This document shows, piece after piece, positions 7,911-16,961 of a stretch of DNA of 64,000 bases (the stretch's first letter is position 1; every line of letters starts with the position of its first letter). The position numbers and the translations under genes are program-made. The notes beneath the pieces are model-generated. The model ran no database searches and was not told the DNA's origin. It saw only the letters and a program-made list of their open reading frames with translations. The stretch is taken from the NCBI RefSeq assembly GCF_010727325.1, contig NZ_AP022565.1, positions 806,001 to 870,000 on the forward strand. The letters run 5' to 3'. The stretch comes from Mycolicibacterium alvei. GTDB taxonomy: Bacteria; Actinomycetota; Actinomycetes; Mycobacteriales; Mycobacteriaceae.

Positions 7911-8633
7911 CTAGCGATGCCTGATCGCCGCTTCCACCTCAGCTTCGGGCAGGTCCTTGGTGCAGAAGAACCAGTCCGCACACTCGAGGCCCTCGTCTTC
8001 GCCGTCCATCCGGTCCTTGGCGGTACCGCAGGACCCCGCCGGCGGAACGATCACCCGGTCACCCGGACGCCAGTCGGCCGGGGTGGCCACATCGAAGTGG
8101 TCGGCGGTCTGCAAAGCCTTGACGACGCGAAGGAGTTCGTCGAAGTTACGGCCGGTGCTCAGCGGGTAGTAGATGATCGTTCGGATGACGGCCTTCGGGT
8201 CGATCACGAACACCGCGCGCACGGCCTTCGTGGAGGCCTCGCCGGGCATGATCATGCCGTACTTCCGCGCGACCTCCATCGAGATGTCCTCGATGAGCGG
8301 GAACGTGACCTCGACGTCACGCATGCCTTTGAACTCGATCTTGTCCTTGATGGTGCGCAGCCAAGCGATATGACTGTAGAGACCGTCGACCGACAGCCCG
8401 ACCAGTTCGGTGTTGTAGGCCGCAAACTCTTCCTGCATCGAGGCGAAGGTCATGAACTCGCTGGTGCAGACCGGGGTGAAGTCGGCGGGATGGGAGAACA
8501 GGATGACCCACTTGCCCGCGTAGTCGGACGGGAAGTTGATGTCCCCCTGGGTGGTTGCCGCGGTGAATGACGGTGCCGGATCGCCGATCCGGGGCATCGT
8601 GAAGGCGGGCGTGGGCGTATCGACGACGGTCAT
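7911..8633 (-). CDS. Peroxiredoxin (AhpC/TSA, Prx6-like)
   Basis: 240 residues from ATG 8633, with GAGAGGATC just upstream; longer in-frame starts lack a ribosome site. The core WVILFSHPADFTPVCTSEF holds the peroxidatic Cys near residue 52 in the PxxxTxxC motif, with the catalytic Arg further on. Additional cysteines occur late (SCGTAKD and LECADWFFCTKD) and could resolve the sulfenate. Reduces H2O2 or organic peroxides in the cytosol. It diverges from a disabled universal stress gene; a palindromic candidate operator lies between them. Confidence 0.9.
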   Translation of the reverse strand: MTVVDTPTPAFTMPRIGDPAPSFTAATTQGDINFPSDYAGKWVILFSHPADFTPVCTSEFMTFASMQEEFAAYNTELVGLSVDGLYSHIAWLRTIKDKIEFKGMRDVEVTFPLIEDISMEVARKYGMIMPGEASTKAVRAVFVIDPKAVIRTIIYYPLSTGRNFDELLRVVKALQTADHFDVATPADWRPGDRVIVPPAGSCGTAKDRMDGEDEGLECADWFFCTKDLPEAEVEAAIRHR

Positions 8634-8682
8634 GATGATCCTCTCTATCGAACTCTCAGTATCGAACCAACCGGTCCCCACT

Positions 8683-8716
8683 ATATACCCCCATGGGTAT
8701 ATACGCTAGGGGGTAT
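8683..8716. promoter_or_regulatory. Candidate CsoR/CstR-family operator
   Basis: ATACCCCCATGGGTAT at 8685-8700 is a near-perfect G/C-tract palindrome of the ATACCC-N4-GGGTAT type bound by CsoR/RcnR/CstR-family repressors. A further GGGGGTATA half-site follows at 8708-8716. It sits upstream of the peroxiredoxin start and of the divergent universal stress pseudogene. The regulator is not encoded in the window. Family assignment is by motif resemblance only. Confidence 0.45.
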
Positions 8717-8816
8717 ACGAGGCCGAAAGGCTCTCTTACCACTGGCCGAAAGACACCGGGATCGCGTCGCCGGTTGTCGCTAGATTCACCCCGGACAGCC
8801 GACCAGGAGGGAAGAC

Positions 8817-9012
8817 ATGACGACCAAGGAACCGGCAACAGGGCCGATCATCGTGGGCGTCGACGCCTCCGAATCGTCCCGCGCGGCCGTCGCCTAGGCG
8901 GCTCACGACGCCGAGTTGCGGGGACTGCCGTTGCGGTTGGTGCAGGCGAGGACCACGCGCCGTTCGACGTGGTCCACACTTTGCTGTCGAACACCTCAAG
9001 CGCGCCAAGAGA
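8817..9012 (+). pseudogene. Universal stress protein, nonsense-truncated remnant
   Basis: Starts well, with AGGAGG at 8805-8810 and ATG 8817, reading GPIIVGVDASESSRAAVA. It then stops at TAG 8895-8897 where universal stress proteins have Trp (AVAWAAHDAELRG). The same frame continues AAHDAELRGLPLRLVQA before losing similarity. About two thirds of a UspA domain and the nucleotide-binding GxxG region are missing. Confidence 0.85.
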
Positions 9013-9104
9013 TTGACCCGCATGACGACGCTATCCGTCACGCGCGGTCCGGCTGCGCGACATCGCATCGGTGCGATTGTGTCGAGGTGATCGACCGGTC
9101 CTGC

Positions 9105-9551
9105 TCAATAGTCCAAGGTGAGGATTCTGCCGTTTGTGAACGAGAAGAACTTCTGCTTGTCGGCTAGCTGGATTCCCGGAGCCAAGTCGGCCGCACTCTT
9201 TCCCGCTGCGGTGAGGCATCCGGGGCACGCCATCAACGGGACACCCTTGCTGAGCAGTGTCGCGATCTGGGTCTTGGACGACGGGAACTGGGCGTACGTG
9301 AGATCCGGGGCGTCAGCAAGGACGACGTTGACTCCGTTGATGTCGAAGTAGACGGCCACGTCGCGGTCCTCGGACATCATCGTCGCCATGTTCAACGCCA
9401 TCAGCACTCGATGCGGGTCCTCCGGCCCGTGGCTGATGTGAATGAACACGCCGTCGCGGGCGGCAGGTTCGGCGGAGGACATCGGGGCCGCCCCCAACAT
9501 CGCAATACTCGTCATCACACAGATCGTCAGCCATCTCAGCGCGAACTTCAT
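9105..9551 (-). CDS. Secreted DsrE/DsrF-like family protein
   Basis: 148 residues from ATG 9551, preceded by GAGGAG at a good distance. The N-terminus MKFALRWLTICVMTSIAMLG followed by AAPMSSAEPA is a signal peptide with a probable AxA cleavage site. The mature part, with GVFIHISHGPEDPHRVLMAL and VAVYFDINGVNVVL, is a DsrE-like fold, and MACPGC supplies two cysteines where sulfur-carrier DsrE proteins have a reactive Cys. Relatives relay sulfur or persulfide. The role outside the membrane is not known. Intact and probably transcribed alone. Confidence 0.75.
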   Translation of the reverse strand: MKFALRWLTICVMTSIAMLGAAPMSSAEPAARDGVFIHISHGPEDPHRVLMALNMATMMSEDRDVAVYFDINGVNVVLADAPDLTYAQFPSSKTQIATLLSKGVPLMACPGCLTAAGKSAADLAPGIQLADKQKFFSFTNGRILTLDY

Positions 9552-9705
9552 CGTCCTGCTCCTCTTCGCATACGGGGCGGTGCGGCTCGTGTCGGTAACG
9601 GTGCCGGGACTCATTCAACACCGCTAGCTAGCCGAGCTGCCTTACCCCCCCAACCCTTCGCGGTCTCTGCACGCCCCGGTGCCCGTCGGGCGTTCGGACC
9701 GAGCA

Positions 9706-10242
9706 TCACATCGGTCGCTCGACGACCAGGACCTGTATTGCGCCCAGCCACGGGGCTGCGGTGAACAGCCGGCCACTCACTCGTACTCGGCCATGGCGGC
9801 TACTGAGGCGCCTGAGCTCGTCTCGGGTGAGGTAATCAGCCGTCGAGAACGGGGCGCGGCGGGTGGGCTGGTCGAGCAGCCCCGACAGGCTACCCGAATT
9901 GAGGGCGAGTGCGATGATTCGTCCACCGGGGCGGGTGATGCGGTCAAGTTTGGCGAGAACCATTGGTGTATCGGTGAATTCGAGTGTCGCGATGGTGATC
10001 GCCACGTCGGCGACACCGTAGGGTAACGGTAGCCGTCGCCCAGCGGCGCAGACGAGTCGGTTGGGGGCTCGGGTGGCGGCGACGCGAGCATCGCCAATGA
10101 CGGGTCCACGCCCAGGACAGCCCCCCGCCTGACCATATGGGCGGTTAGCCGGCCCGTGCCGCATCCCACCTCCACCACGGTCTGACACCGTTGACCCCGC
10201 AAGTCGTCAACTCGTCGAAGGCGCTCCCTGACATCGCACCTG
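9706..10242 (-). pseudogene. Class I SAM-dependent methyltransferase, frameshifted
   Basis: One frame encodes RERLRRVDDLRGQRCQTVVE, then VGCGTGRLTAHMVRRG with SAM-binding motif I, and VLGVDPSLAMLA. A second frame continues from about 10060 with VCAAGRRLPLPYGVADVAIT, TLEFTDTPMVLAKLDRITRPGGRI and a plausible C-terminus ending ERPM at 9706. Joining the two gives a UbiE-type methyltransferase, so a frameshift lies near 10060-10100. No start with a ribosome site was found, so the N-terminus may also be lost. Confidence 0.75.
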
Positions 10243-10325
10243 GATCCGTCACAAGTCAGGGCGGATGCGCTGCCGCGTCACTCACCGACCGCGGTCAACA
10301 CCTCGCGATCACTGTGTCCCGTTCC

Positions 10326-11237
10326 TTAGGGTTTCCTGGCGATGATCACGGGTATCTGAGCGGAGTTCACCACGGTTCGGCTCACCGACCCCAGCAGCAT
10401 GCCGGTGAAACCGCCGCGGCCGTGACTGCCGACGACCAACAGTTGGGCGTTCTCCGCCTGTTCAAGGAGCCGAGGTGCGGGCCGGTCGCTCACGACAACC
10501 CTGCGCACGGGAACGTCCGGGTATTGTTCGAGCCACCCCGCCAGCCGCTGCCCGAGGACCTCTTCTTCCTGTTCCTTGACGTTTGCCCATTCGATCGGCG
10601 CGCGGCCGGGGGTGCCGAAGTTCAGGGGTCCCATGTCACTCCAGGCGTGCACGGCCACCAACTCGACACCGCGTCGCGAGGCTTCGTCGAAAGCGATCTC
10701 GGTCGCCAACTCTGACGCCGGGGACCCGTCGACACCGACCACCACTGGCGCCTCCGGTGAATGCGACTGCGCCGGATCTTCGTCGTGGATGACAGCCACA
10801 GGGCAGTGTGCGTGGTGGACCAGAGCGGAACTGACCGACCCCAGCAAGGCCCGGGCCAGCGCACCCTGACCCCGGCAGCCCAGCACGAGCAGGTCGGCAT
10901 CCTTGGACAATTCGATCAGGGTGGGGACGATCTGGGCGTTCCGCACCTCACTGTGCACCTGTTCCGCGCGATCGGGCGAACTGGCCTCCAGTGCGGTCTT
11001 GAGGCCGTCCTCGATGACCTGGCGGGCTTCGCCTTCCTGCAGTTCCGCCAAGCCGCCGGGGGCAGGCGTTTCGGGCCAGAATCCGCCGCCGGCGACCACC
11101 GGAGGTACTACGTGCACCAAAGTGAGTCGGACGTTACGCATCTCGGCATCCCGCGCTGCCCATTCGACTGCCGCCGTCGAGGACGGAGAGCCGTCGACGC
11201 CGACCACGATTCCGAGCGGCTTTTGTTGCGGTGACAT
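10326..11237 (-). CDS. Tandem-domain universal stress protein
   Basis: 303 residues from ATG 11237, with AGAGGAG upstream. Two UspA domains: residues about 8-145 and 155-302. Each has the ATP-binding signature G-x2-G-x9-G-S: GCRGQGALARALLGS, and GSHGRGGFTGMLLGS near the C-terminus. Each domain opens with VGVDGSP. This is the two-domain architecture common in mycobacteria (for example Rv2623-like), linked to hypoxia and stress dormancy. No clear DosR box was found upstream. Cytosolic. Confidence 0.93.
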   Translation of the reverse strand: MSPQQKPLGIVVGVDGSPSSTAAVEWAARDAEMRNVRLTLVHVVPPVVAGGGFWPETPAPGGLAELQEGEARQVIEDGLKTALEASSPDRAEQVHSEVRNAQIVPTLIELSKDADLLVLGCRGQGALARALLGSVSSALVHHAHCPVAVIHDEDPAQSHSPEAPVVVGVDGSPASELATEIAFDEASRRGVELVAVHAWSDMGPLNFGTPGRAPIEWANVKEQEEEVLGQRLAGWLEQYPDVPVRRVVVSDRPAPRLLEQAENAQLLVVGSHGRGGFTGMLLGSVSRTVVNSAQIPVIIARKP

Positions 11238-11395
11238 TCTGAATCTCCTCTGAGCAGACGACAGCCGGGTTGTCCGGTGTAGCCCTGACGTTAACCATAG
11301 CGGCACGTGTGTCAGGAGACATTGGACCCTAGGATGACGCACCGAGCGTAAATCTTCGATCGGGACATCAGGCTGAGCCGATAGGGTGGTTGCCC

Positions 11396-12130
11396 ATGTC
11401 GGTGCTCGGCTGGATCGTGGTGGCGGGACTTGCGATGAGTCTGCTGGCCTTGGTCGGCAGCGCCGCTCTGCTCATTCCCGAACGCCTGTTTGCGCGAATC
11501 GTGATGCCGTTGGTGGCACTCGCGGCGGGTGCCTTGCTTGGCGGTGCGCTTTTTCACATGCTGCCCGAATCGATAGAGGTGATCGGAAACGATCTCTCGG
11601 TCTATGTTTGGGTCGCGGCCGGCATGTTCTCGTTTTATCTGCTCGAGCAGTTCCTGCACTGGCATCACTGCCACCGGCCGATAAGCGAGCACCGGCCGTT
11701 GGGCTATTTGATCCTGGCCGCCGACGGCCTGCACAACCTCGTCGGCGGGGTGGCGGTCGGTAGCGCATTCGTCGTCGACGTCCGCCTCGGCGTCGTGACG
11801 TGGCTGGTGGCGGCGGCACACGAGATCCCCCAGGAGCTCGGCGATTTCGGGATTCTCGTGCACAGCGGATGGAGTGCGCGGCACGCGCTGCTGTACAACG
11901 TCGCCTCGGCGTTGACGTTCCCCATCGGCGGGTTACTCGCCTACGGTTTCGCGGGCCACGTCGACGTCGCCTACCTCGTGCCGTTCGCCGCGGGCAATTT
12001 CATCTACATCGCGCTCGCCGACCTGCTTCCGGAGATCACCACCTCACCCCACCCGCGGCACAAGATCGTCTACAGCCTCTGTTTCGCAGCCGGGCTGGTG
12101 CTCCTCGGCGTCACCGCGGTGCTCGTGTGA
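11396..12130 (+). CDS. ZIP-family divalent metal transporter
   Basis: 244 residues from ATG 11396. An in-frame TTG lies 6 nt earlier; the ATG is preferred. About eight hydrophobic segments are visible. The ZIP metal-binding signatures are present: DGLHNLVGG in one transmembrane helix and HEIPQELGD in the next, plus HWHHCH in the central loop. Expected to import Zn2+ or related divalent cations across the cytoplasmic membrane. It lies between a universal stress gene and a convergent TetR gene, with no operon partner. Confidence 0.88.
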   Translation: MSVLGWIVVAGLAMSLLALVGSAALLIPERLFARIVMPLVALAAGALLGGALFHMLPESIEVIGNDLSVYVWVAAGMFSFYLLEQFLHWHHCHRPISEHRPLGYLILAADGLHNLVGGVAVGSAFVVDVRLGVVTWLVAAAHEIPQELGDFGILVHSGWSARHALLYNVASALTFPIGGLLAYGFAGHVDVAYLVPFAAGNFIYIALADLLPEITTSPHPRHKIVYSLCFAAGLVLLGVTAVLV

Positions 12131-12137
12131 GCGTGCT

Positions 12138-12707
12138 TCACGCCGCGGGTGGATCCCAGTCGTGGGCGAATGCGGCGAGAGCCGAGATGAACTCCTCCTC
12201 ACTCGCTCCCTGGAAGGGTTGGGCTTGGACCAGCCCGAAAAAGTGGTAGCCGCCGAGCGCCGCGAGGAGCAACACCTCAGCGGGATGCTCCTTCCAGGTC
12301 AGCGATTGTCCGAGGCCCGAAAGGGCGGTGCCGATCACCTCACGGAGTTCCGGGATCCGGTCGCCTTCATTGAGGATGAGGCGAAAGAGTCGGTCGAACC
12401 GGCGAATCGCGCGAAGCATCCGCTGCAGCACCGCCTCCCGAACCAGCCGCTGGTCGTGTGAGACCGCTTTCGACGCGGAGTCACGTTCCGCGGCGACGGC
12501 GGCCATACAGCGAGCCACCTCGCGCTCGACCGCGGCCTGAAACACCGCCTCTTTGGAGCGGAAATGCCGGTAGAAGCTTCCCGTTCCCGCGGCCAGTCCG
12601 ACCCGGCGTTCGACCTCGCTGATGGATGTGCCGCCGAAACCCATCTCGCTGAAGAGGTCGAACGCGGTGTCCAGGATGCGCTCGCGCGTGCTGCTCCTGC
12701 CGGTCAC
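12138..12707 (-). CDS. TetR-family transcriptional regulator
   Basis: 189 residues from GTG 12707. The N-terminal helix-turn-helix reads ERILDTAFDLFSEMGFGGTS, then ISEVERRVGLAAGTGSFYRHF, the canonical TetR signature. The C-terminal ligand domain resembles fatty-acid-type regulators. It lies 11 nt downstream of the GMC oxidoreductase-methyltransferase gene on the same strand, so it is probably co-transcribed and likely autoregulates that operon. The palindrome at 15060-15077 upstream of the operon is the best operator candidate. A C-terminal fragment of a paralogue lies at 6414-6569. Confidence 0.92.
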   Translation of the reverse strand: MTGRSSTRERILDTAFDLFSEMGFGGTSISEVERRVGLAAGTGSFYRHFRSKEAVFQAAVEREVARCMAAVAAERDSASKAVSHDQRLVREAVLQRMLRAIRRFDRLFRLILNEGDRIPELREVIGTALSGLGQSLTWKEHPAEVLLLAALGGYHFFGLVQAQPFQGASEEEFISALAAFAHDWDPPAA

Positions 12708-12718
12708 CTACTCGCCCA

Positions 12719-14989
12719 CTACTTCTCGATCGTCTTCTCGATTGTCGGCGGAACCGACCGGGAACCGTGCCCGGCTGGCTGGATCGCCTGCCCGTCCATG
12801 TCCGGTTCGTCGCTCGCCGGGCGGGCCACGCCCCATTCCAGCCATCCGGCGTAACGCGGCAGGCCGTCGGCGTAGGCCGCGCCCATGCGTTCAATGGTGA
12901 AGCCGGCTTGCTGAAAGCTGTCCGACACCGAGCGAGACATGTGGCAGTTGCCCAAGAGTCTGGTGGAGATCGGGTCCATCAGGTGCTGCCGGCGTCGTAC
13001 CGCCGGATCGGGCGCGAGTCCGTGTTCGAGGTAGAGCACAACCCCGCCCGGACGCAGGATCCTGCGTATCTCGCGCAGAACCTCCTGGGGATTTCGAACG
13101 GAGCACAACGTGTAGCTGGTGATCACGGTGTCGAAACTCGCGTCGGGGAAGGGCACGTCCTCGCCCACACCCCAGCGGATGTCGGCCGGAATCCGACGAG
13201 CGGCGGCGACGTCTCGGGCATCGAAGAGCAACTCCTCGGATGGGTCGATCGCCGCGTAGCTGGTGACCCGCGACTCGTCGAGTAGCGAGATGTTGATGCC
13301 GTCGCCGCAGCCGAGTTCGAACACGGCGCCGTGGGCAAGGGCAAGCAGCTCGTCGCGGGCTGCCATGAGAGCGGGACGACGGCAGCCATCGCGGACCACC
13401 CGGGTGACCACATGACGTCCCCACCAGCTGTTTATCGTGGTGGGTTCCGGCGTCGACTCCTTGCGGGCCGGTGTTTCTCGCTTGCCTGTCGGTGCATTTC
13501 TCTCGATGAACCGCGCGGCAACATGTTCCGCCCAAGCCCCGATCGTCAGCGACGGCGGGCCGCCCACGGGTTGGGGGAGCGCTGCGGCGTCGGTGACGTA
13601 CAGCCCTGGGTGGCCGAACACCTCGCCGTCGAGGTTGACCACACCGCGGTCGTCGCTGTCGGCCAGGGAGGCACCGCCCATCGGGTGCGCTGTCGTCGGC
13701 GTCCCCGGGTCGGACACGGTGGCGCCGAGTTCGGCGGCGACGATGGCGACCGCCTCGGTCACATCGCGGTAGATCGGATTGGCGCTGGGCTCGTAGTCGA
13801 CAACGAGGCTGTTGTCGACCAGACGCACGCGACCACCCCGGTCCTTCCCCATGCCGGCGATGATGACGTTGCGGCGTAATCGTCGCTTCAGGAACTTCGG
13901 TACGGGCAGATCTCGCGTCGGCAGTGTGCTCACGATCAGCAGCGGCCATTCGCGCTCGCCGAGTGGGTGAGCACCGTCGGCACACCGCACGGCGCCGTCC
14001 ACGGCGATCGACGGGCTGGTCAAGCGGCCGTCGGGCAAACGGCACGTGAAGGCCAAGTCCCCGTTGGCGAAGAACTTCTCGCCAAGACGAGGCATACCGT
14101 TCAGACCGTGCGGGGCTTGCCTACTGCGTAGGAGGAGGTCCAACGTGCCGATGGTGCCGGCGGCCACGAAAACGTGATCGGCGAAGTGGTCTTGAACGCG
14201 TCCGGACCGTAGGTTCCGTGCCGTGACCCGCCAGCGCCCAGCGACCGCCGGACCCGCCGGTCGGACAAGGACCGCTTCGGTGAGATCGTGCACCTGCAGG
14301 CCGTGGTCACGGATGGCGGCGTAGAGGTAGACCGCGTCCAACGTGGTCTTGCCCCCGCCGGGCGACCCGAAAGTGCCGTCACGGCCGGGCTGCGATTCCA
14401 ACCGACTCAGGCCGTCGTCGCTGATCAACCGGGGCGCATCCGGTTCCTCTGGGAGGCGCAGGCCCATCGGCAGCGCGGATGCATCATCGTCAGTCGAGAG
14501 CACCGACGAATTCGCGACCAGACTCCCGATTGAATTACGACGGTGTGCGGATCCCGGCACCGTCGTTCCCATTCTGCTCATGAGAGTCTCGTAGTGACGT
14601 TCCATGTCGGCATCGCTCAGCCCTGCAGCGTCCCAGTATCCGGGTTCGGGCGGACGCATGTGCAGGGCGAGGTACGCGTGGCTGCCGCCGCCGACGTTGG
14701 ACGCACTGAGGATCTTGAGGCCTTTGCTGAGGTACACCTCAAGAAACCCGCGCTTGTTGAGAGTGATTCGACCCCGAGGTGTGCGAATCGACCGCAGAAA
14801 GCCGCCGAACAGATGGCGACCCGTCGGCAGCGGCGCGCGACTGCCTATCCCCATGGACCGCACGGGAACGCTGTCGCGCCACGGCCCGCGCTCGAGAAGC
14901 GTGACGTCGAAGCCCGCTTCAGCCAGCCGGGCCGCAGGGATGGCACCCCCGAACCCGCTGCCTATCACCAGTATTCGGTTTCCAGTCAC
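12719..14989 (-). CDS. GMC-type FAD oxidoreductase fused to a class I SAM methyltransferase
   Basis: 756 residues from GTG 14989, chosen because the FAD-binding RILVIGSGFGG follows immediately and a palindromic operator lies further upstream; an ATG at 15082 would add 31 unconserved residues. Residues 1 to about 515 are a cholesterol-oxidase-like GMC oxidoreductase: a dinucleotide motif, then NVGGGSHAY, then HPMGGASLADSDDRG and ALPQPVGGPPSLT near its end. From about residue 540 a methyltransferase follows with VFELGCGDGINISLL (SAM motif I), DASFDTVITSYTLCSV and RILRPGGVVLYLEHG. Suggests oxidation and methylation of one hydrophobic substrate. The fusion shows no internal stop. Substrate unknown. 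Confidence 0.85.
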   Translation of the reverse strand: MTGNRILVIGSGFGGAIPAARLAEAGFDVTLLERGPWRDSVPVRSMGIGSRAPLPTGRHLFGGFLRSIRTPRGRITLNKRGFLEVYLSKGLKILSASNVGGGSHAYLALHMRPPEPGYWDAAGLSDADMERHYETLMSRMGTTVPGSAHRRNSIGSLVANSSVLSTDDDASALPMGLRLPEEPDAPRLISDDGLSRLESQPGRDGTFGSPGGGKTTLDAVYLYAAIRDHGLQVHDLTEAVLVRPAGPAVAGRWRVTARNLRSGRVQDHFADHVFVAAGTIGTLDLLLRSRQAPHGLNGMPRLGEKFFANGDLAFTCRLPDGRLTSPSIAVDGAVRCADGAHPLGEREWPLLIVSTLPTRDLPVPKFLKRRLRRNVIIAGMGKDRGGRVRLVDNSLVVDYEPSANPIYRDVTEAVAIVAAELGATVSDPGTPTTAHPMGGASLADSDDRGVVNLDGEVFGHPGLYVTDAAALPQPVGGPPSLTIGAWAEHVAARFIERNAPTGKRETPARKESTPEPTTINSWWGRHVVTRVVRDGCRRPALMAARDELLALAHGAVFELGCGDGINISLLDESRVTSYAAIDPSEELLFDARDVAAARRIPADIRWGVGEDVPFPDASFDTVITSYTLCSVRNPQEVLREIRRILRPGGVVLYLEHGLAPDPAVRRRQHLMDPISTRLLGNCHMSRSVSDSFQQAGFTIERMGAAYADGLPRYAGWLEWGVARPASDEPDMDGQAIQPAGHGSRSVPPTIEKTIEK

Positions 14990-15059
14990 ACCGCACCCCG
15001 AGCTCGGCCGTCCGTCGCTCTGATGGTCATTCGTTGCTCCGCTCAACCAACCCAGACGT

Positions 15060-15077
15060 TGCAAGGGTATCCTTGCA
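15060..15077. promoter_or_regulatory. Palindromic candidate TetR operator
   Basis: TGCAAGG-gtat-CCTTGCA: perfect 7-bp arms around 4 nt, about 70 nt upstream of the oxidoreductase-methyltransferase start. Size and symmetry fit a TetR-family site, and the operon encodes a TetR regulator. The recombinase trio ends at 15086, just beyond it. Confidence 0.5.
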
Positions 15078-15085
15078 TGCACAGC

Positions 15086-16636
15086 CTACTCGGGATCCGA
15101 CTGCTGCCGTCCCGGGTAACGCGAAGCGGCCCCAATGGGACGCCGGTTGCCCCGCCCTGAGGCATAACGATCCCATTGGGCGGAGACGGCTGAAGCGTGT
15201 CGAATTACAATTTGGTCGCTGTAACCAAGCATCTCAGACACGAACGGCGGTGGTACCTGGGTGACGAGTTCGCGCAGCGCAGCGTTGCGAGCGCCCAGTA
15301 GGTCCATACCTAGCCATCGAAGACGATCCATCAGCGTGTTGGGGTGTAAGTGCTCGCCAGGTCGATAACCCGGAAACAGCCAGGGATTGTCTGCTCCTGC
15401 TGTGCGAAGGTTTGGCCTGTTGATGACGTGGCTCTTGAGCAGTTCAGCGAATGGCTCAGGAACGGGCGAGGGAGTAACGCCGAGTTCGAGCGATAGTCCG
15501 TCTGGAGAGACAAGCACCTTGCTCATCGGTATTGATGCGACCTTCACGAGTGGCTGGGCGTAGAGGAGTAGCAGGGTTCCGGCGACGCGGTAGGGGAGCG
15601 ATTCGCTGTCGCCGGACAGAAGCTCTCGAATCCACTCGAGCCGCTGATCTTGCGTGAGAACCCGAACGGTCTTGGCCTGTCGATGTCCGAGCGTAATTGA
15701 TCGGTTGACCCGCATCTTTTTGCACCAGATGATGAATGTCCGGATGAGGTGCCGTGTGGTCGGACCCCCTGCGACCCAGAGGTCCACGTCTTGCTGTGTG
15801 CAGTCGGCGATCGTTCGGCCATGTTCAGTTCGAAGCCACTCGAGGAACTTCAGTGCCTCAGTGATGTCCTGCTTCGAGGCGTGAACGGGTCCGCGCGTCG
15901 GCTTCCCGGCGAGTGCCAACTCGTTGATACGTTTGAGGTGGTGCCAAGTAGCGAATTGCCTTATCGGCTGCGCTATCTCGGCGTCAGACACCGGGCGCAG
16001 CTTGTCTTCGATCCACCGCTCGAAGTAGGCGAGATACTTGTCACGTGCGGTAATTACGTCATGGTGCTGCAGGATGGCCCGTAGGTGGTCGACGTGCCGG
16101 CCCGCGGGCTCGTACTGGTCCAGGCCGTCGTGGGTGAGGGGAGTGGTGCCATCTCCGAGGGAGCGTAGGAGTCCTTGAACCTTGTCCGATCGTTTCCACG
16201 TGATGATGCTCTCGGCGCGATCGGCTGCGCACAGGGCGTCGATGAGTTGTGTGAAGCTCGCGGGGGAGTCCGAGTGGAGGAACGCCAGCTCAAGGTCTTC
16301 GCGGAGGCTGCAACGTGCGCATACGTTGCCGCGGTAGGGTCGCCGCTCCTCGTTGCACGACGTGCAGTAGAAGTTCTGGCGGATACGTGCGCAGTCTCGA
16401 CACACCGCTTGATCGCCGATGTCCAGTCGACCCGGCAAGAGGCGGTGGAATCCGCAGCTGGGGCAGTCGCCGTAGAGGTTGGTTGCTTCGTAGTAGCAGG
16501 AATTGCAGATGCGGCCGTCTGGCCATGTTGCTGCCGTACGCCGCATCTCGCGGTGGCAACGAGCACACTCCATTGATCCGTCGGTGACTTTGGGTCGTCC
16601 GCGAACGGTGCTCCGGCGCTGCGGTTCAATCGTCAT
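15086..16636 (-). CDS. Zinc-finger protein with degenerate tyrosine-recombinase fold (third gene of recombinase trio)
   Basis: 516 residues from ATG 16636, overlapping the XRE gene end by 11 nt; ATG 16654 is an alternative. The N-terminus has many CxxC pairs (CARCHREM, CNSCYY, CPSCGF, CRDCARI, CTSCNEE, CARCSL), a zinc-ribbon array. The C-terminal 250 residues look like a phage-integrase fold: LLLLYAQPLVKVASI where the first catalytic Arg is expected, ARNAALRELV in place of HxxR, and a final WDRYA tyrosine. With the first Arg and the His replaced, activity is doubtful; it may be a DNA-binding accessory. Confidence 0.7.
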   Translation of the reverse strand: MTIEPQRRSTVRGRPKVTDGSMECARCHREMRRTAATWPDGRICNSCYYEATNLYGDCPSCGFHRLLPGRLDIGDQAVCRDCARIRQNFYCTSCNEERRPYRGNVCARCSLREDLELAFLHSDSPASFTQLIDALCAADRAESIITWKRSDKVQGLLRSLGDGTTPLTHDGLDQYEPAGRHVDHLRAILQHHDVITARDKYLAYFERWIEDKLRPVSDAEIAQPIRQFATWHHLKRINELALAGKPTRGPVHASKQDITEALKFLEWLRTEHGRTIADCTQQDVDLWVAGGPTTRHLIRTFIIWCKKMRVNRSITLGHRQAKTVRVLTQDQRLEWIRELLSGDSESLPYRVAGTLLLLYAQPLVKVASIPMSKVLVSPDGLSLELGVTPSPVPEPFAELLKSHVINRPNLRTAGADNPWLFPGYRPGEHLHPNTLMDRLRWLGMDLLGARNAALRELVTQVPPPFVSEMLGYSDQIVIRHASAVSAQWDRYASGRGNRRPIGAASRYPGRQQSDPE

Positions 16637-16961
16637 CGCTGAGGATCCGAGCACGTTTGGGGCGGATGGCCTTGTTCAGTTCGACGACGTTCTCTCGGCC
16701 AGCGCTGGCGGCCTTCTTTCGGGCGTCCGCAGCAGTAACAGTGACGAGATCGTCTGGGCCGCAGTCGAAGATGTCGCAGAGTGCGGCGATGAGCTTCAGG
16801 GAAACTCGTTCGGGTCGCTGGTGGACGAGTCGGTAGACCTGTGGCCTTGACAGCGTGATGCCGCGTTCGTTCAGCCGTGGTATGAGGTCGGTGCTGTTGT
16901 GCATCTGGTTACCCGCCATGAGCTCGGCGAGGCGCCATTGGTAATCGACATCGCGTTTCAT
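16626..16961 (-). CDS. XRE-family helix-turn-helix protein (middle gene of recombinase trio)
   Basis: 111 residues. The Cro/CI-type HTH reads LAELMAGNQMHNSTDLIPRL, then NERGITLSRPQVYRLVHQRPERVSLKLIAALCDIFDCGPDDLV. Its start overlaps the stop of the tyrosine recombinase by 4 nt (ATGA), and its end overlaps the zinc-finger gene. All three are therefore translationally coupled. Probably regulates the element or directs the recombinase. Confidence 0.85.
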   Translation of the reverse strand: MKRDVDYQWRLAELMAGNQMHNSTDLIPRLNERGITLSRPQVYRLVHQRPERVSLKLIAALCDIFDCGPDDLVTVTAADARKKAASAGRENVVELNKAIRPKRARILSDDD

